Shown here piece after piece: positions 16,495-23,644 of a stretch of DNA of 64,000 nt. This DNA is from Nocardiopsis sp. FIRDI 009. GTDB taxonomy: Bacteria > Actinomycetota > Actinomycetes > Streptosporangiales > Streptosporangiaceae. How positions within the stretch are numbered: the stretch's first letter is position 1; the number at the start of each line of letters is the position of its first letter. The notes under the pieces are model-generated. The model had not been told where the DNA came from. It saw nothing but the letters and a program-made list of their open reading frames with translations, and made no database searches. The position numbers and the translations under genes were made by a program. The stretch spans positions 42,576 to 106,575 of the forward strand of contig NZ_QPNC01000035.1 in NCBI RefSeq assembly GCF_003386285.1, in the 5' to 3' direction.

Positions 16495-17049
16495 ATGGGC
16501 GTTTCCCTCTCGGAGGAGGAGTTCGGCCAACAGTTCGAGGAGTTCGAACACACCGCCTGGAAGCTGGAGGTACGCGACCGGTACAACGTCGACGGGGAGA
16601 ACGAGGACGTCGAGAGGTTCCTGAGGACGGGCGATCCGGGACGGGCACCCGACCACGCGTCCACCTCACCGTGGCACCGCAACGTGACCCGAGGCTGTAA
16701 GGAGGGCAAGATCTGGCAGCGTGTGCGTGTCGTGTCCGAACCCCTGAGCGGATACATCGCCTGGGAACACGCGGTCACCCGGTTCAACGTCGAAGCGGGG
16801 GAGGATATCCGCTGGCTCCCTCGCCACCACCCTTCCGCGGACCGCCTTCCAAAGCTGGACTTCTGGCTCTTCGACGGTCGATGGAGCTGTGTCCTGCACT
16901 TCGATGACGACGACGTTCCCTACCGGTTGGAACGGATCGACGATCCCGCCGTCATCACCCAGCATCGCCAGTGGTGGGAGATCGCCTGGCGTCACGCGAT
17001 CCCGCACCACGAGTACGACCCGAGCACGCCGAGGCGGTTCAATACCTAA
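16495..17049 (+). CDS. DUF6879 family protein
   Basis: A 184-aa soluble protein. The N-terminal EFGQQFEEFEHTAWKLEVRDRYNV, the central RVRVVSEPLSGYIAWEHAVTRFNVEAGEDIRWLPR and the C-terminal DFWLFDG motif are typical of DUF6879. The fold resembles the C-terminal effector of some DUF5753 proteins in my recollection; no activity is known. It is immediately followed by the XRE regulator, whose GTG starts at the base after its stop codon, so they are co-translated and probably work together. Confidence 0.85.
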   Translation: MGVSLSEEEFGQQFEEFEHTAWKLEVRDRYNVDGENEDVERFLRTGDPGRAPDHASTSPWHRNVTRGCKEGKIWQRVRVVSEPLSGYIAWEHAVTRFNVEAGEDIRWLPRHHPSADRLPKLDFWLFDGRWSCVLHFDDDDVPYRLERIDDPAVITQHRQWWEIAWRHAIPHHEYDPSTPRRFNT

Positions 17050-17889
17050 GTGACCCACAGCATCGAACGAGCCCGACGAGACCTGGGGCGACGCCTCCGC
17101 GAGCTGCGCGGGTCAGCGGAACTGACCGGGACACAGCTCGCGGACCGGCTGGGGTGGAGCCAGTCCAAGGTCTCCAAGATCGAGACCGGCCGCCAGGCGC
17201 CCACTTCGGAGGACGTCTCCGTGTGGGTGCGTGCCTGCGGTACCCCGGAGGCACGCACCGATCTCCTGGCCCGGCTGCGGGACCTGGAGTCGATGTGGGT
17301 CGAGTGGAAGGAACAACTCGGGGGTGGCCTGGTCGGCATCCAGTCACGGATGGCCGCCGAGGAGGAACAGGTCTCCCTGTTCCGGGTCTACGAGTCGATG
17401 ATCATCCCGGGGCTCCTCCAGACCCCCGGCTATGCCTCCGCCGTCCTGGAGATGGCCAGTCGAAGGAACGGGACCGCCGTAGGGATCACGGAGGCCGTCG
17501 AACAGCGGATGCGGCGACAGGAGATCCTCTACCGACGGGACAAGCGCTTCCAGTTCGTCATCGCCGAGGCGGCACTCCACCACAGACGTGGGGACCGGGA
17601 CACCATGGCGGGGCAAATCGACCGATTGGTTTCTGTTTCCGAGCTCTCCAATGTCTCCGTAGGGATTATCCCTTTCGACACACCACCCCCGTATCTTCCT
17701 CTGCATGGCTTCTGGATCGAAGACGAAGCCTCCGTCATCATCGAAACCGCATCCGCCGAGCTGACGCTGACGCATCGAAGCGAGATCGAGCAGTACCTGC
17801 ACGTCTTCGAGATGGCCTCAGCCGGAGCCCGCTTCAATGACGGAGCCAGGGCACTGCTGCACAGGGTCACACGCACCATGGGCTCCTGA
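17050..17889 (+). CDS. XRE-family regulator with DUF5753 upstream of the lasso locus
   Basis: A 279-aa protein with a GTG start directly abutting the DUF6879 stop. XRE helix-turn-helix at about residues 10-60 (LGRRLRELRGSAELTGTQLADRLGWSQSKVSKIETGRQAP), then DUF5753 (MWVEWKEQLGGGL, FRVYESMIIPGLLQTPGYA, RMRRQEILYRRDKRFQFVIAEAAL, VGIIPFD). It lies 134 bases upstream of the lasso precursor on the same strand, which makes it the best candidate pathway regulator (inference from position and a shared motif). Confidence 0.9.
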   Translation: MTHSIERARRDLGRRLRELRGSAELTGTQLADRLGWSQSKVSKIETGRQAPTSEDVSVWVRACGTPEARTDLLARLRDLESMWVEWKEQLGGGLVGIQSRMAAEEEQVSLFRVYESMIIPGLLQTPGYASAVLEMASRRNGTAVGITEAVEQRMRRQEILYRRDKRFQFVIAEAALHHRRGDRDTMAGQIDRLVSVSELSNVSVGIIPFDTPPPYLPLHGFWIEDEASVIIETASAELTLTHRSEIEQYLHVFEMASAGARFNDGARALLHRVTRTMGS

Positions 17890-17955
17890 CGCACGCCCTC
17901 CAGTATTCGCCATTATTCTCGTCCCCGACCGGATGAACGCTCTTACCGAATAAGC

Positions 17956-17966
17956 GCGAATCTTCG
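17956..17966. promoter_or_regulatory. Candidate operator upstream of the lasso precursor
   Basis: GCGAATCTTCG matches 10 of the first 11 positions of the palindrome at 16257-16268. A further half-site GTATTCGC lies at 17903-17910. The spacer 17890-18023 is AT-richer than its surroundings, as expected for a promoter, but I cannot place -35/-10 boxes with confidence. Confidence 0.35.
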
Positions 17967-18023
17967 TCGCTGGAAACGCGCCCGCCGCCTAACGTGGTGC
18001 CACTCCACTTCGAAGGGAGACCG

Positions 18024-18140
18024 ATGGAAGAGCAGCACGAGGACACCCCTGACGTCATCGACCTCGGCGACGCCGCCGACCTGACCCGAGGCGGCTCCTC
18101 AGGCAGCATCGAGGACAAGCGAACCCCCTACAGCGAATAA
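18024..18140 (+). CDS. Lasso-peptide precursor (albusnodin-like)
   Basis: A 38-aa peptide whose ATG follows GGGAGA at good spacing. The acidic leader (residues 1-22) contains DLGDAADL and ends Leu-Thr-Arg. Lasso leaders carry Thr at the penultimate position (-2), which puts the cut after Arg22. The predicted 16-residue core is GGSSGSIEDKRTPYSE. Gly1 would be joined to the side chain of Glu8 or Asp9 to form the macrolactam ring, and the tail would be KRTPYSE or RTPYSE-like. Lys10 is the only lysine and the obvious substrate for the acetyltransferase encoded downstream. Cyclase, B-protein and acetyltransferase genes follow on the same strand. The ring size and cut site are inferred. Confidence 0.85.
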   Translation: MEEQHEDTPDVIDLGDAADLTRGGSSGSIEDKRTPYSE

Positions 18141-18145
18141 CCAGA

Positions 18146-18174
18146 ACCCGGCCGCCTCTGGTGGGTGGCCGGGT
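18146..18174 (+). terminator. Attenuator hairpin between precursor and cyclase
   Basis: Perfect 8-bp arms (ACCCGGCC at 18146-18153, GGCCGGGT at 18167-18174) with a 13-base loop, followed by CGTTCTCGTT. Partial termination here would keep precursor mRNA in excess over the processing enzymes, a common arrangement in RiPP operons. Confidence 0.55.
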
Positions 18175-18213
18175 CGTTCTCGTTATGTACGCGGCGAGAA
18201 GAGAAGGTTTCGA

Positions 18214-19899
18214 ATGACGTGGTTCGGTGGCTGTGCCCCCGGCTCCGCAGTGGTCGCCCCGGTCGGGGCTCGATTGGTCTGGACCGACCCGCCGCTCTGG
18301 ACGCTCGGTGATGTCCCCACGCACCGTCTCCACCTGCATGATGACGGGGAGGTTCGGGTCGCGGTCATCGGGACATGTGCGGTGATCAGAGACGAACTCG
18401 CCCGCGTCGCTCGCTCTCCTGAGCCCAGCGACCTCATGTCCTGGCCCGGTTCCTACGTCGTCGTGCGACGTACGGCCTCAGGATCGGCCGAGATCATCAC
18501 GGACGTGACCGGAGCCCTCCCCCTCTACTCCATGACCGCCCCCGAGGGACCACGGGTATGGGGATCCAGTTCTCGTGCCCTCGCGGGCCTGGCAAGGACC
18601 GGGATCGACACCGAGTGGCTGGCCTCCTACCTACATAAGAGAGAGGATCCCCTTCCAGGACGGAGCCCGTGGGTCGGGGTCGTATCCGTACCGCCCGGAC
18701 ATCGAATGGTGCTTGGCTCGGGAGGATCTGTAGCCATAACTCCCTGGTGGACGCCCAAGCGCCGTGAACCAGACGAAGCGGTTTCCCGGCTTCGCCATGC
18801 CCTCGTCGGAGGTGTTCGGAAGAGGGCCACCAGCACAGCGGTCTCCTGTGACGTGGCGGGGCTGGATTCAAGCACGATCGCCGCCATCGCCTCCCGCTAC
18901 ACGCCTCTCACAGGAGTCACGGCACACCCGACGGGCGTCACGACGGACGGTGACATGGACTATGCGGCCTCTCTGAACACCCCGAACCTCACCCGGGTGA
19001 CCCTGCCGGTGGATGACCGCCATCTTCCCTTCACCGAGTCGGACATCCCGCTCCCCGCGACGGACGAACCGGCCCCGTCAACCGCCGCGTGGGCCAAGCT
19101 GAGTGCTCAACTGGCGCGGGTCGCGGAGGCTGGTTCCGGGTGCCACCTGACCGGTGACGGGGGTGACAACCTGTTCCTGCCCCCTCCGACACACCTCATC
19201 GACCTGGCACGTGATCGACGCCTGCTACGCCTCGTGAGGGATGTGCTGGTCTGGTCGCGCCTGCGCAGGATCAGCCCGTGGTCGGTCATGCGGGCGGTCA
19301 GGAGAGCCGATGTCGACGGCCTGTCACGTCCCGTGTCCGCGCGGCCGACGTGGCTGTCCGAGCACATCCCTGAATCCCGGGGCCAGAACATCCATGACGG
19401 CGCCGACACCGCGTTACTCGCCGACATCCGCTACGTGGCCCGTTCCGCCCACGCCGAGATCCAGCTCGCCGAATCCGTGGGGGTCGAACTGCACAACCCC
19501 TACCTTGACGGCGCGGTCGTCGACGCGGTGGTGTCGGCACCACCCTGGACACGTTTCTCCGCCTATCGGTACAAGCCCCTGGTCGTTGATGCGATCGGTG
19601 ACCTTCTTCCGTCACGTGTTCGGGAGAGGACGACCAAGGGTGTCTTCGCTGGGGATTTCCATCGTGGTGTCCGCGCCAACCACACGAGGCTGCTGGAGCT
19701 GTGCGGTGGGCGTTTGGCCGACATGGGGCTCATCGACCCCGCTCCCCTGCGCGCGACGGTCCGAGCCGCCGCTCTGGGGGCACAGACCCCGTGGCCGGAA
19801 CTCCTGACCGCGCTGGACGCGGAAACGTGGTTGCGCACCGTGGAAGGTGCTCCCACGTGTGAGTGGGAGCGTCTGGCCGGATCCGGGGCGACACCATGA
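18214..19899 (+). CDS. Lasso-peptide macrolactam cyclase (asparagine-synthetase-like, albusnodin type)
   Basis: A 561-aa homologue of asparagine synthetase B. The N-terminal about 180 residues resemble a degenerate glutaminase domain without catalytic Cys2. The C-terminal synthetase domain has the ATP PP-loop at about 210-218, here CDVAGLDSS instead of the usual SGGLDSS, and the acidic LTGDGGDNLF near residue 315. Cyclases of this family adenylate the ring Asp/Glu and close the isopeptide bond with the core N-terminus. ATG 18214 follows GAGAAGG. Its stop overlaps the start of the leader-peptidase gene by 4 bases. Assignment rests on fold motifs plus context. The changed PP-loop is unusual and worth checking for function. 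Confidence 0.87.
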   Translation: MTWFGGCAPGSAVVAPVGARLVWTDPPLWTLGDVPTHRLHLHDDGEVRVAVIGTCAVIRDELARVARSPEPSDLMSWPGSYVVVRRTASGSAEIITDVTGALPLYSMTAPEGPRVWGSSSRALAGLARTGIDTEWLASYLHKREDPLPGRSPWVGVVSVPPGHRMVLGSGGSVAITPWWTPKRREPDEAVSRLRHALVGGVRKRATSTAVSCDVAGLDSSTIAAIASRYTPLTGVTAHPTGVTTDGDMDYAASLNTPNLTRVTLPVDDRHLPFTESDIPLPATDEPAPSTAAWAKLSAQLARVAEAGSGCHLTGDGGDNLFLPPPTHLIDLARDRRLLRLVRDVLVWSRLRRISPWSVMRAVRRADVDGLSRPVSARPTWLSEHIPESRGQNIHDGADTALLADIRYVARSAHAEIQLAESVGVELHNPYLDGAVVDAVVSAPPWTRFSAYRYKPLVVDAIGDLLPSRVRERTTKGVFAGDFHRGVRANHTRLLELCGGRLADMGLIDPAPLRATVRAAALGAQTPWPELLTALDAETWLRTVEGAPTCEWERLAGSGATP

Positions 19900-20522
19900 G
19901 CCGACTTCCTCTCGTCGCCCTGCTCGCCCCACACGTTCATGTGCTGATCGACTACCACACCGGGCGTACCGCGCTACGGACGGCATCGTCGGTCCCACGA
20001 TCGGCGTACACGGTTCCGTGTGGTGCCACCGCCCCGATGTGGGGAACGGCCGAGACGTCCGCTGTCCTGACCAATCCGAAACCCGTTCCGACGGTCTGGC
20101 GGTTGGCCGCTGTTCCCGCCGTGGCGATGACCGCCGCCGTACTGTTCTGTGGTTCCCGCTCCACGCGGTTCGCCCGCATGGTACGACTCGCCTGTGCCGG
20201 GCATCAGCTGTGGCCTGCCTCGCACGCTCAGGCTCGGTACGCGGTCCACGCCGTGCGATGGGTGTCGGTGTGGGCTCCTGTGCGGTGGGCGTGCTTGGAG
20301 GAATCCGCCGCTGCGGCGGTTCTGCTCGCCATGGCGGGTCGGCGGGCGGAGTGGCGGCACGGCATCGCCACCGATCCGGTACGTCTGCACGCCTGGATCG
20401 CTGACCCGTCCGGGATGCCGGTCGCCGAGCCGACGAGCACGGACCTGTACATCGTGACCTTCACACCCGACGGGCCCCCGCCACAGGGCATGGGGACACA
20501 CGAGGAGAACACCGTTGACTGA
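19896..20522 (+). CDS. Lasso-peptide B protein: transglutaminase-like leader peptidase (B2), perhaps with vestigial RRE
   Basis: A 208-aa protein. Its C-terminal half is a B2-type cysteine peptidase domain: Cys in VRWACLEES, His in VRLHAWI and Asp in WIADPSG form the Cys-His-Asp triad that removes the leader. B2 is normally partnered by B1, a RiPP recognition element that binds the leader; no separate B1 gene exists here. The N-terminal about 45 residues contain VHVLIDYHTGRTAL, reminiscent of the first beta-hairpin of an RRE, so a shortened or degenerate RRE may be fused (inference). It overlaps the cyclase by 4 bases and the acetyltransferase by 8. Confidence 0.8.
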   Translation: MSRLPLVALLAPHVHVLIDYHTGRTALRTASSVPRSAYTVPCGATAPMWGTAETSAVLTNPKPVPTVWRLAAVPAVAMTAAVLFCGSRSTRFARMVRLACAGHQLWPASHAQARYAVHAVRWVSVWAPVRWACLEESAAAAVLLAMAGRRAEWRHGIATDPVRLHAWIADPSGMPVAEPTSTDLYIVTFTPDGPPPQGMGTHEENTVD

Positions 20523-21102
20523 GCCGCACATCCTGCTGACCGGGCAGACCCTCGCCCTGGGCATGCCGCGCCGGGAGATGCTGGAGTCCTACCACGCCTG
20601 GGAGAACGACCCGGGCACGATCCTGGGGTACGGCAACCAGATGCCCCAGTCCTGGGAGGTCCGTGCGAACGGGTGGGAGCGCCAGCGGAGCAACCACAAC
20701 TACCCCCAGTTCGAGGTCGTACGCCTGGAGGACGGCGCCGCCGTCGGAATGACGACGCTCAACGTCGATCAGATGGTGCGCACGGCGGAGTTCGTCCTTC
20801 TGATCGCCCCAAAGGAGCGCGGCAAGGGATACGCCACCGAGGCGACCCGGCTCACCCTGGACTGGGCGTTCCACCTGGCCGCCCTGCGGATGGTCTGGCT
20901 CAAGGTGCTGGAGCCCAACGCGGCGGGCGTGACCGCCTACGAGAAGGCCGGGTTCAAGCACGCCGGACGGCTGCGCGGCGCTGGCTACTGGCTCGGCCGC
21001 CCCGTCGACGAACTGCTCATGGACGCCGTCCCCGAGGACTTCCCCGGCCCCTCGGTCGTGACGAGCACCGTTCAGCCACAGGGAGCACGGCCCCAGGAAT
21101 AA
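20515..21102 (+). CDS. GNAT (RimJ/RimL-like) N-acetyltransferase of the lasso locus
   Basis: A 195-aa GNAT protein. The acetyl-CoA-binding motif A is FVLLIAPKERGKGYATEATRL and motif B is the VLEPNAAGVTAYEKAGFKHAGRLRG region. The TTG start at 20515 lies inside the end of the B gene and has GAGGAG upstream. Albusnodin is a known acetylated lasso peptide whose cluster encodes a dedicated acetyltransferase. By analogy this enzyme should acetylate Lys10 of the core. Substrate assignment is inferred from operon position and the single core lysine. Confidence 0.85.
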   Translation: MTEPHILLTGQTLALGMPRREMLESYHAWENDPGTILGYGNQMPQSWEVRANGWERQRSNHNYPQFEVVRLEDGAAVGMTTLNVDQMVRTAEFVLLIAPKERGKGYATEATRLTLDWAFHLAALRMVWLKVLEPNAAGVTAYEKAGFKHAGRLRGAGYWLGRPVDELLMDAVPEDFPGPSVVTSTVQPQGARPQE

Positions 21103-21114
21103 GGACCCAAAACC

Positions 21115-21279
21115 ATGCACCAGACGCCTGCGGGCCAACACGAGTCCCTGGCGGAGACGTTGAGCCTCCTTGGAGATCCCGAAGAACGCGCGGACCTCGC
21201 CGAGTCCGCCGTGTCCGAGGAGTTCACCACCGAGGAGGAGATGGCCGTCCTGATGCGCGAACGGCTCGGCCGGGGATAG
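21115..21279 (+). CDS. Small acidic protein, Phd/YefM-like C-terminal fragment
   Basis: A 54-aa open frame, ATG 21115, 12 bases after the acetyltransferase stop. It contains ESLAETLSLLGDPEERADLAES, which resembles the C-terminal toxin-binding half of Phd/YefM antitoxins (ETLELL-DPE pattern). It lacks their N-terminal DNA-binding domain, and no toxin gene follows. It could be a truncated antitoxin or an unrelated helical protein at the tail of the lasso operon. Confidence 0.5.
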   Translation: MHQTPAGQHESLAETLSLLGDPEERADLAESAVSEEFTTEEEMAVLMRERLGRG

Positions 21280-21282
21280 GAG

Positions 21283-23493
21283 TCACCGGACCAGCAGCCG
21301 GTTCACCTTCCGGGGTAGCGCCATCCCGACCAGGCCGAGCAGCGCATACCCGACCTGTCCCGGGGCGAGCATGCCGAGCACGACCCCCGTGTTGGCGCCG
21401 GGCGCGCGCAGGAACGCGCTCATGCGCGGGTGGGCGTAGGGCACCCCGTTGCCCGACACCAGCAGCGTCACCGCCGCGACGAGGGCCAGCGCCGCCCACA
21501 CGGTCCCGCCCGCGTCGAGGCCGCCCAGCCACGTGTCCGCCCGGTCGAGTGCCAGCAGCGCGTACGCCGCCCCGTCCGTCCCGCCCTCGGCCGCCGGGAC
21601 TCCGGAGAACAGCGACAGCCCGGCCAGCGCCACCGGGACCGCCGCGATCAGGGCGCCCGCCGCGCGGGCACCGGTCACGCCCCCGGTCGCGGACAGCCCG
21701 AGCCGCGCGGCCAGGTCCCGGGCGTTCCTCGTCAGCTCCTCCTGCGCGGGGTAGCGCCGCCAGGCCCGACCCTCCGACCGGGCCTCACCCATCGCGTTCG
21801 CCCGGCGCCACCGCAGGAACCGCCACGTGTCGCACAGCGCCGTCGGACCCCGCCGGGCGGCGATGGCGGACACGGCCAGTTCGTGCGCGATGGACGACAC
21901 CGTCGTGGCGAGGGTGACCGGGAGGTCCACCCACGAGAGCGCGATGCGCCGGAACAGCGGAGCGATGTCGGCCGGGACCCGGACCCGCATCGCGATCGAA
22001 CGCCCCCACGCCCAGCGCCGCAGCCGGGGCAGGGGCGGTTGGCCGGGCAGGGCGGGGGTGCTCTCGGCGGCGGTGCCGATCATGCGGTAGTCCATGGCGA
22101 CGGCGCACACCAGGGCGAGGAGGAGCAGCCACGGGGTGAGGACCCCGCCGCCGAGCAGGCCGTAGACGATGTCCGTGGCCGGGTGGAGGGCGGCCCCGGC
22201 GAGCACCGCGTTGAGGTTGAGGTGGTCCAGGAGGGCGACCGCCAGCGCCACGGGCGGCAGCAGCCAGAGCCACGCGCCGTACCGGCGCCCGACGATCGCC
22301 AGGCCGAGCGTGGCCCCGACCAGCCCGGTGGTGACGGCGTGTCCGGCGAAGACCGCGAGGACGGTCCCGTCCGGCGCGGTGACCGTGGTACCTCCGGGCA
22401 GCAGGATCCCGCCGTCGGCGGACAGGTCGGCGGCCCCGAGGGAGACCTCGGTGAGCAGGCGTTCGGCCAGTTGGAAGCCGGTTCCGGAGGCGGCGGCCAG
22501 CAGCAGGAGGTCGACGGCGGCCAGGCGGCGGGCCCGGCGCCGCGCGACCAGTGCGAACAGCAGCAGCGGGGTGAGCTTGCCGAGCTCCTCGATCGGCACG
22601 GCGACGTAGGCGTAGCCGACCACGCCGTAGGGCTCGGCGCCCAGGAGCCGGAGGAGGGCGGCCTCGGCGGCGGCGAGCGGCCAGAGCAGGGCGGCGCCGA
22701 CGGCGGTCGTCCGCAGCAGGTCGGCGAAGGAGACCGTGCGGGAGCGGGCGAGCCAGGCCAGTTGGAGGATCAGCAGGAAGGCGGCGACCAGGGCCGGGAT
22801 CACGGCGTCCAGCGCGGGGACGGCCAGGGGCGCGGCGAGCAGCACGACGACCACGGTCCATCCCCAGGCGCCCCGCAGGGCGCGCAGGGCGCGGACGGTG
22901 CGCGGTGAGCGCGCGCGGGCCCGCGCGAACCCGCGCGCGACGCGTTCGGCCAGGTCGGGGCCGGGTCCGCGGGGGGTCCTGGTGTGCCTGGCGCCGGGGG
23001 CGGCGCAGCCGTAGAGCTGGGCGGCGCGGGTGAGCGGGCCGCCGCCGTCGGCCCGCGCGCGGGCGGCGAAGGCGGCACGGGCCTGGGGGATGTCGGCGCC
23101 CACGAGTTCGCGGACGAAGTCGGCGGGGCCCGCGGCGACGGTGAGTTCGTCGGCCGCGACCAGGACGGCGGCGGAGAAGTCCTCCACGCAGACGAGGAAG
23201 TCGGTGGGGTGGGGTCCCCAGCCGCGGATGAGGTCGATGAGGGTGTCGGTGTCGAGGGGGACCTCGGTGACCGGTTCGTAGGAGAACTCGGCCCGGGTGC
23301 GGCAGACCAGGAGCCGGGACACGCCCACGGCGCGGCCCGCGGCGACGATCGCGTGGATGAGGTTGCGGTCGCGGGGCACGACGAACGGGGTCGTGACCTT
23401 GCCTCTGTCCCTGATCCAGTGGGGGTCGAACTCGGTGGGCCCGGCACAGACGCGCAGAACGAGGTCGCGCGCGAGCATGGCCTGTTCTTCCAT
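21283..23493 (-). CDS. PrsW-like intramembrane metalloprotease with N-terminal soluble domain
   Basis: A 736-aa protein. Residues 1 to about 230 are soluble, with no family I recognise. A multi-spanning region follows. The PrsW signatures are VPIEELGKLTPLLLF (paired Glu), GTGFQLAERLL and AGHAVTTGLVGATLGLA, whose Glu and His residues form the proposed metalloprotease site. PrsW proteases cleave anti-sigma factors in the membrane. The C-terminal about 250 residues add another soluble part and two hydrophobic stretches. ATG 23493 follows GAGGACACCC. It is much longer than classical PrsW (about 220 aa). It converges with the lasso operon, separated by three bases. Confidence 0.75.
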   Translation of the reverse strand: MEEQAMLARDLVLRVCAGPTEFDPHWIRDRGKVTTPFVVPRDRNLIHAIVAAGRAVGVSRLLVCRTRAEFSYEPVTEVPLDTDTLIDLIRGWGPHPTDFLVCVEDFSAAVLVAADELTVAAGPADFVRELVGADIPQARAAFAARARADGGGPLTRAAQLYGCAAPGARHTRTPRGPGPDLAERVARGFARARARSPRTVRALRALRGAWGWTVVVVLLAAPLAVPALDAVIPALVAAFLLILQLAWLARSRTVSFADLLRTTAVGAALLWPLAAAEAALLRLLGAEPYGVVGYAYVAVPIEELGKLTPLLLFALVARRRARRLAAVDLLLLAAASGTGFQLAERLLTEVSLGAADLSADGGILLPGGTTVTAPDGTVLAVFAGHAVTTGLVGATLGLAIVGRRYGAWLWLLPPVALAVALLDHLNLNAVLAGAALHPATDIVYGLLGGGVLTPWLLLLALVCAVAMDYRMIGTAAESTPALPGQPPLPRLRRWAWGRSIAMRVRVPADIAPLFRRIALSWVDLPVTLATTVSSIAHELAVSAIAARRGPTALCDTWRFLRWRRANAMGEARSEGRAWRRYPAQEELTRNARDLAARLGLSATGGVTGARAAGALIAAVPVALAGLSLFSGVPAAEGGTDGAAYALLALDRADTWLGGLDAGGTVWAALALVAAVTLLVSGNGVPYAHPRMSAFLRAPGANTGVVLGMLAPGQVGYALLGLVGMALPRKVNRLLVR

Positions 23494-23644
23494 GGGTGTC
23501 CTCGTGCCGTGCCGGGGGGCGGTCCGGGCCGGCCCCCGTGGGGCGGGGCGGCCCGGACCGAGCATAACGGCGCGGCGCGTGGGGCGCGTCACGCGGCCTC
23601 TCACCACCGGGAACACCGGCGCGACCCGCGCCGGTCCGAACGGT

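Noticed and set aside
21430..22908. A 492-codon plus-strand frame
   Set aside because: It is antisense to the PrsW-like gene, is compositionally Gly/Gln/Arg-rich and has no domain-like motifs.
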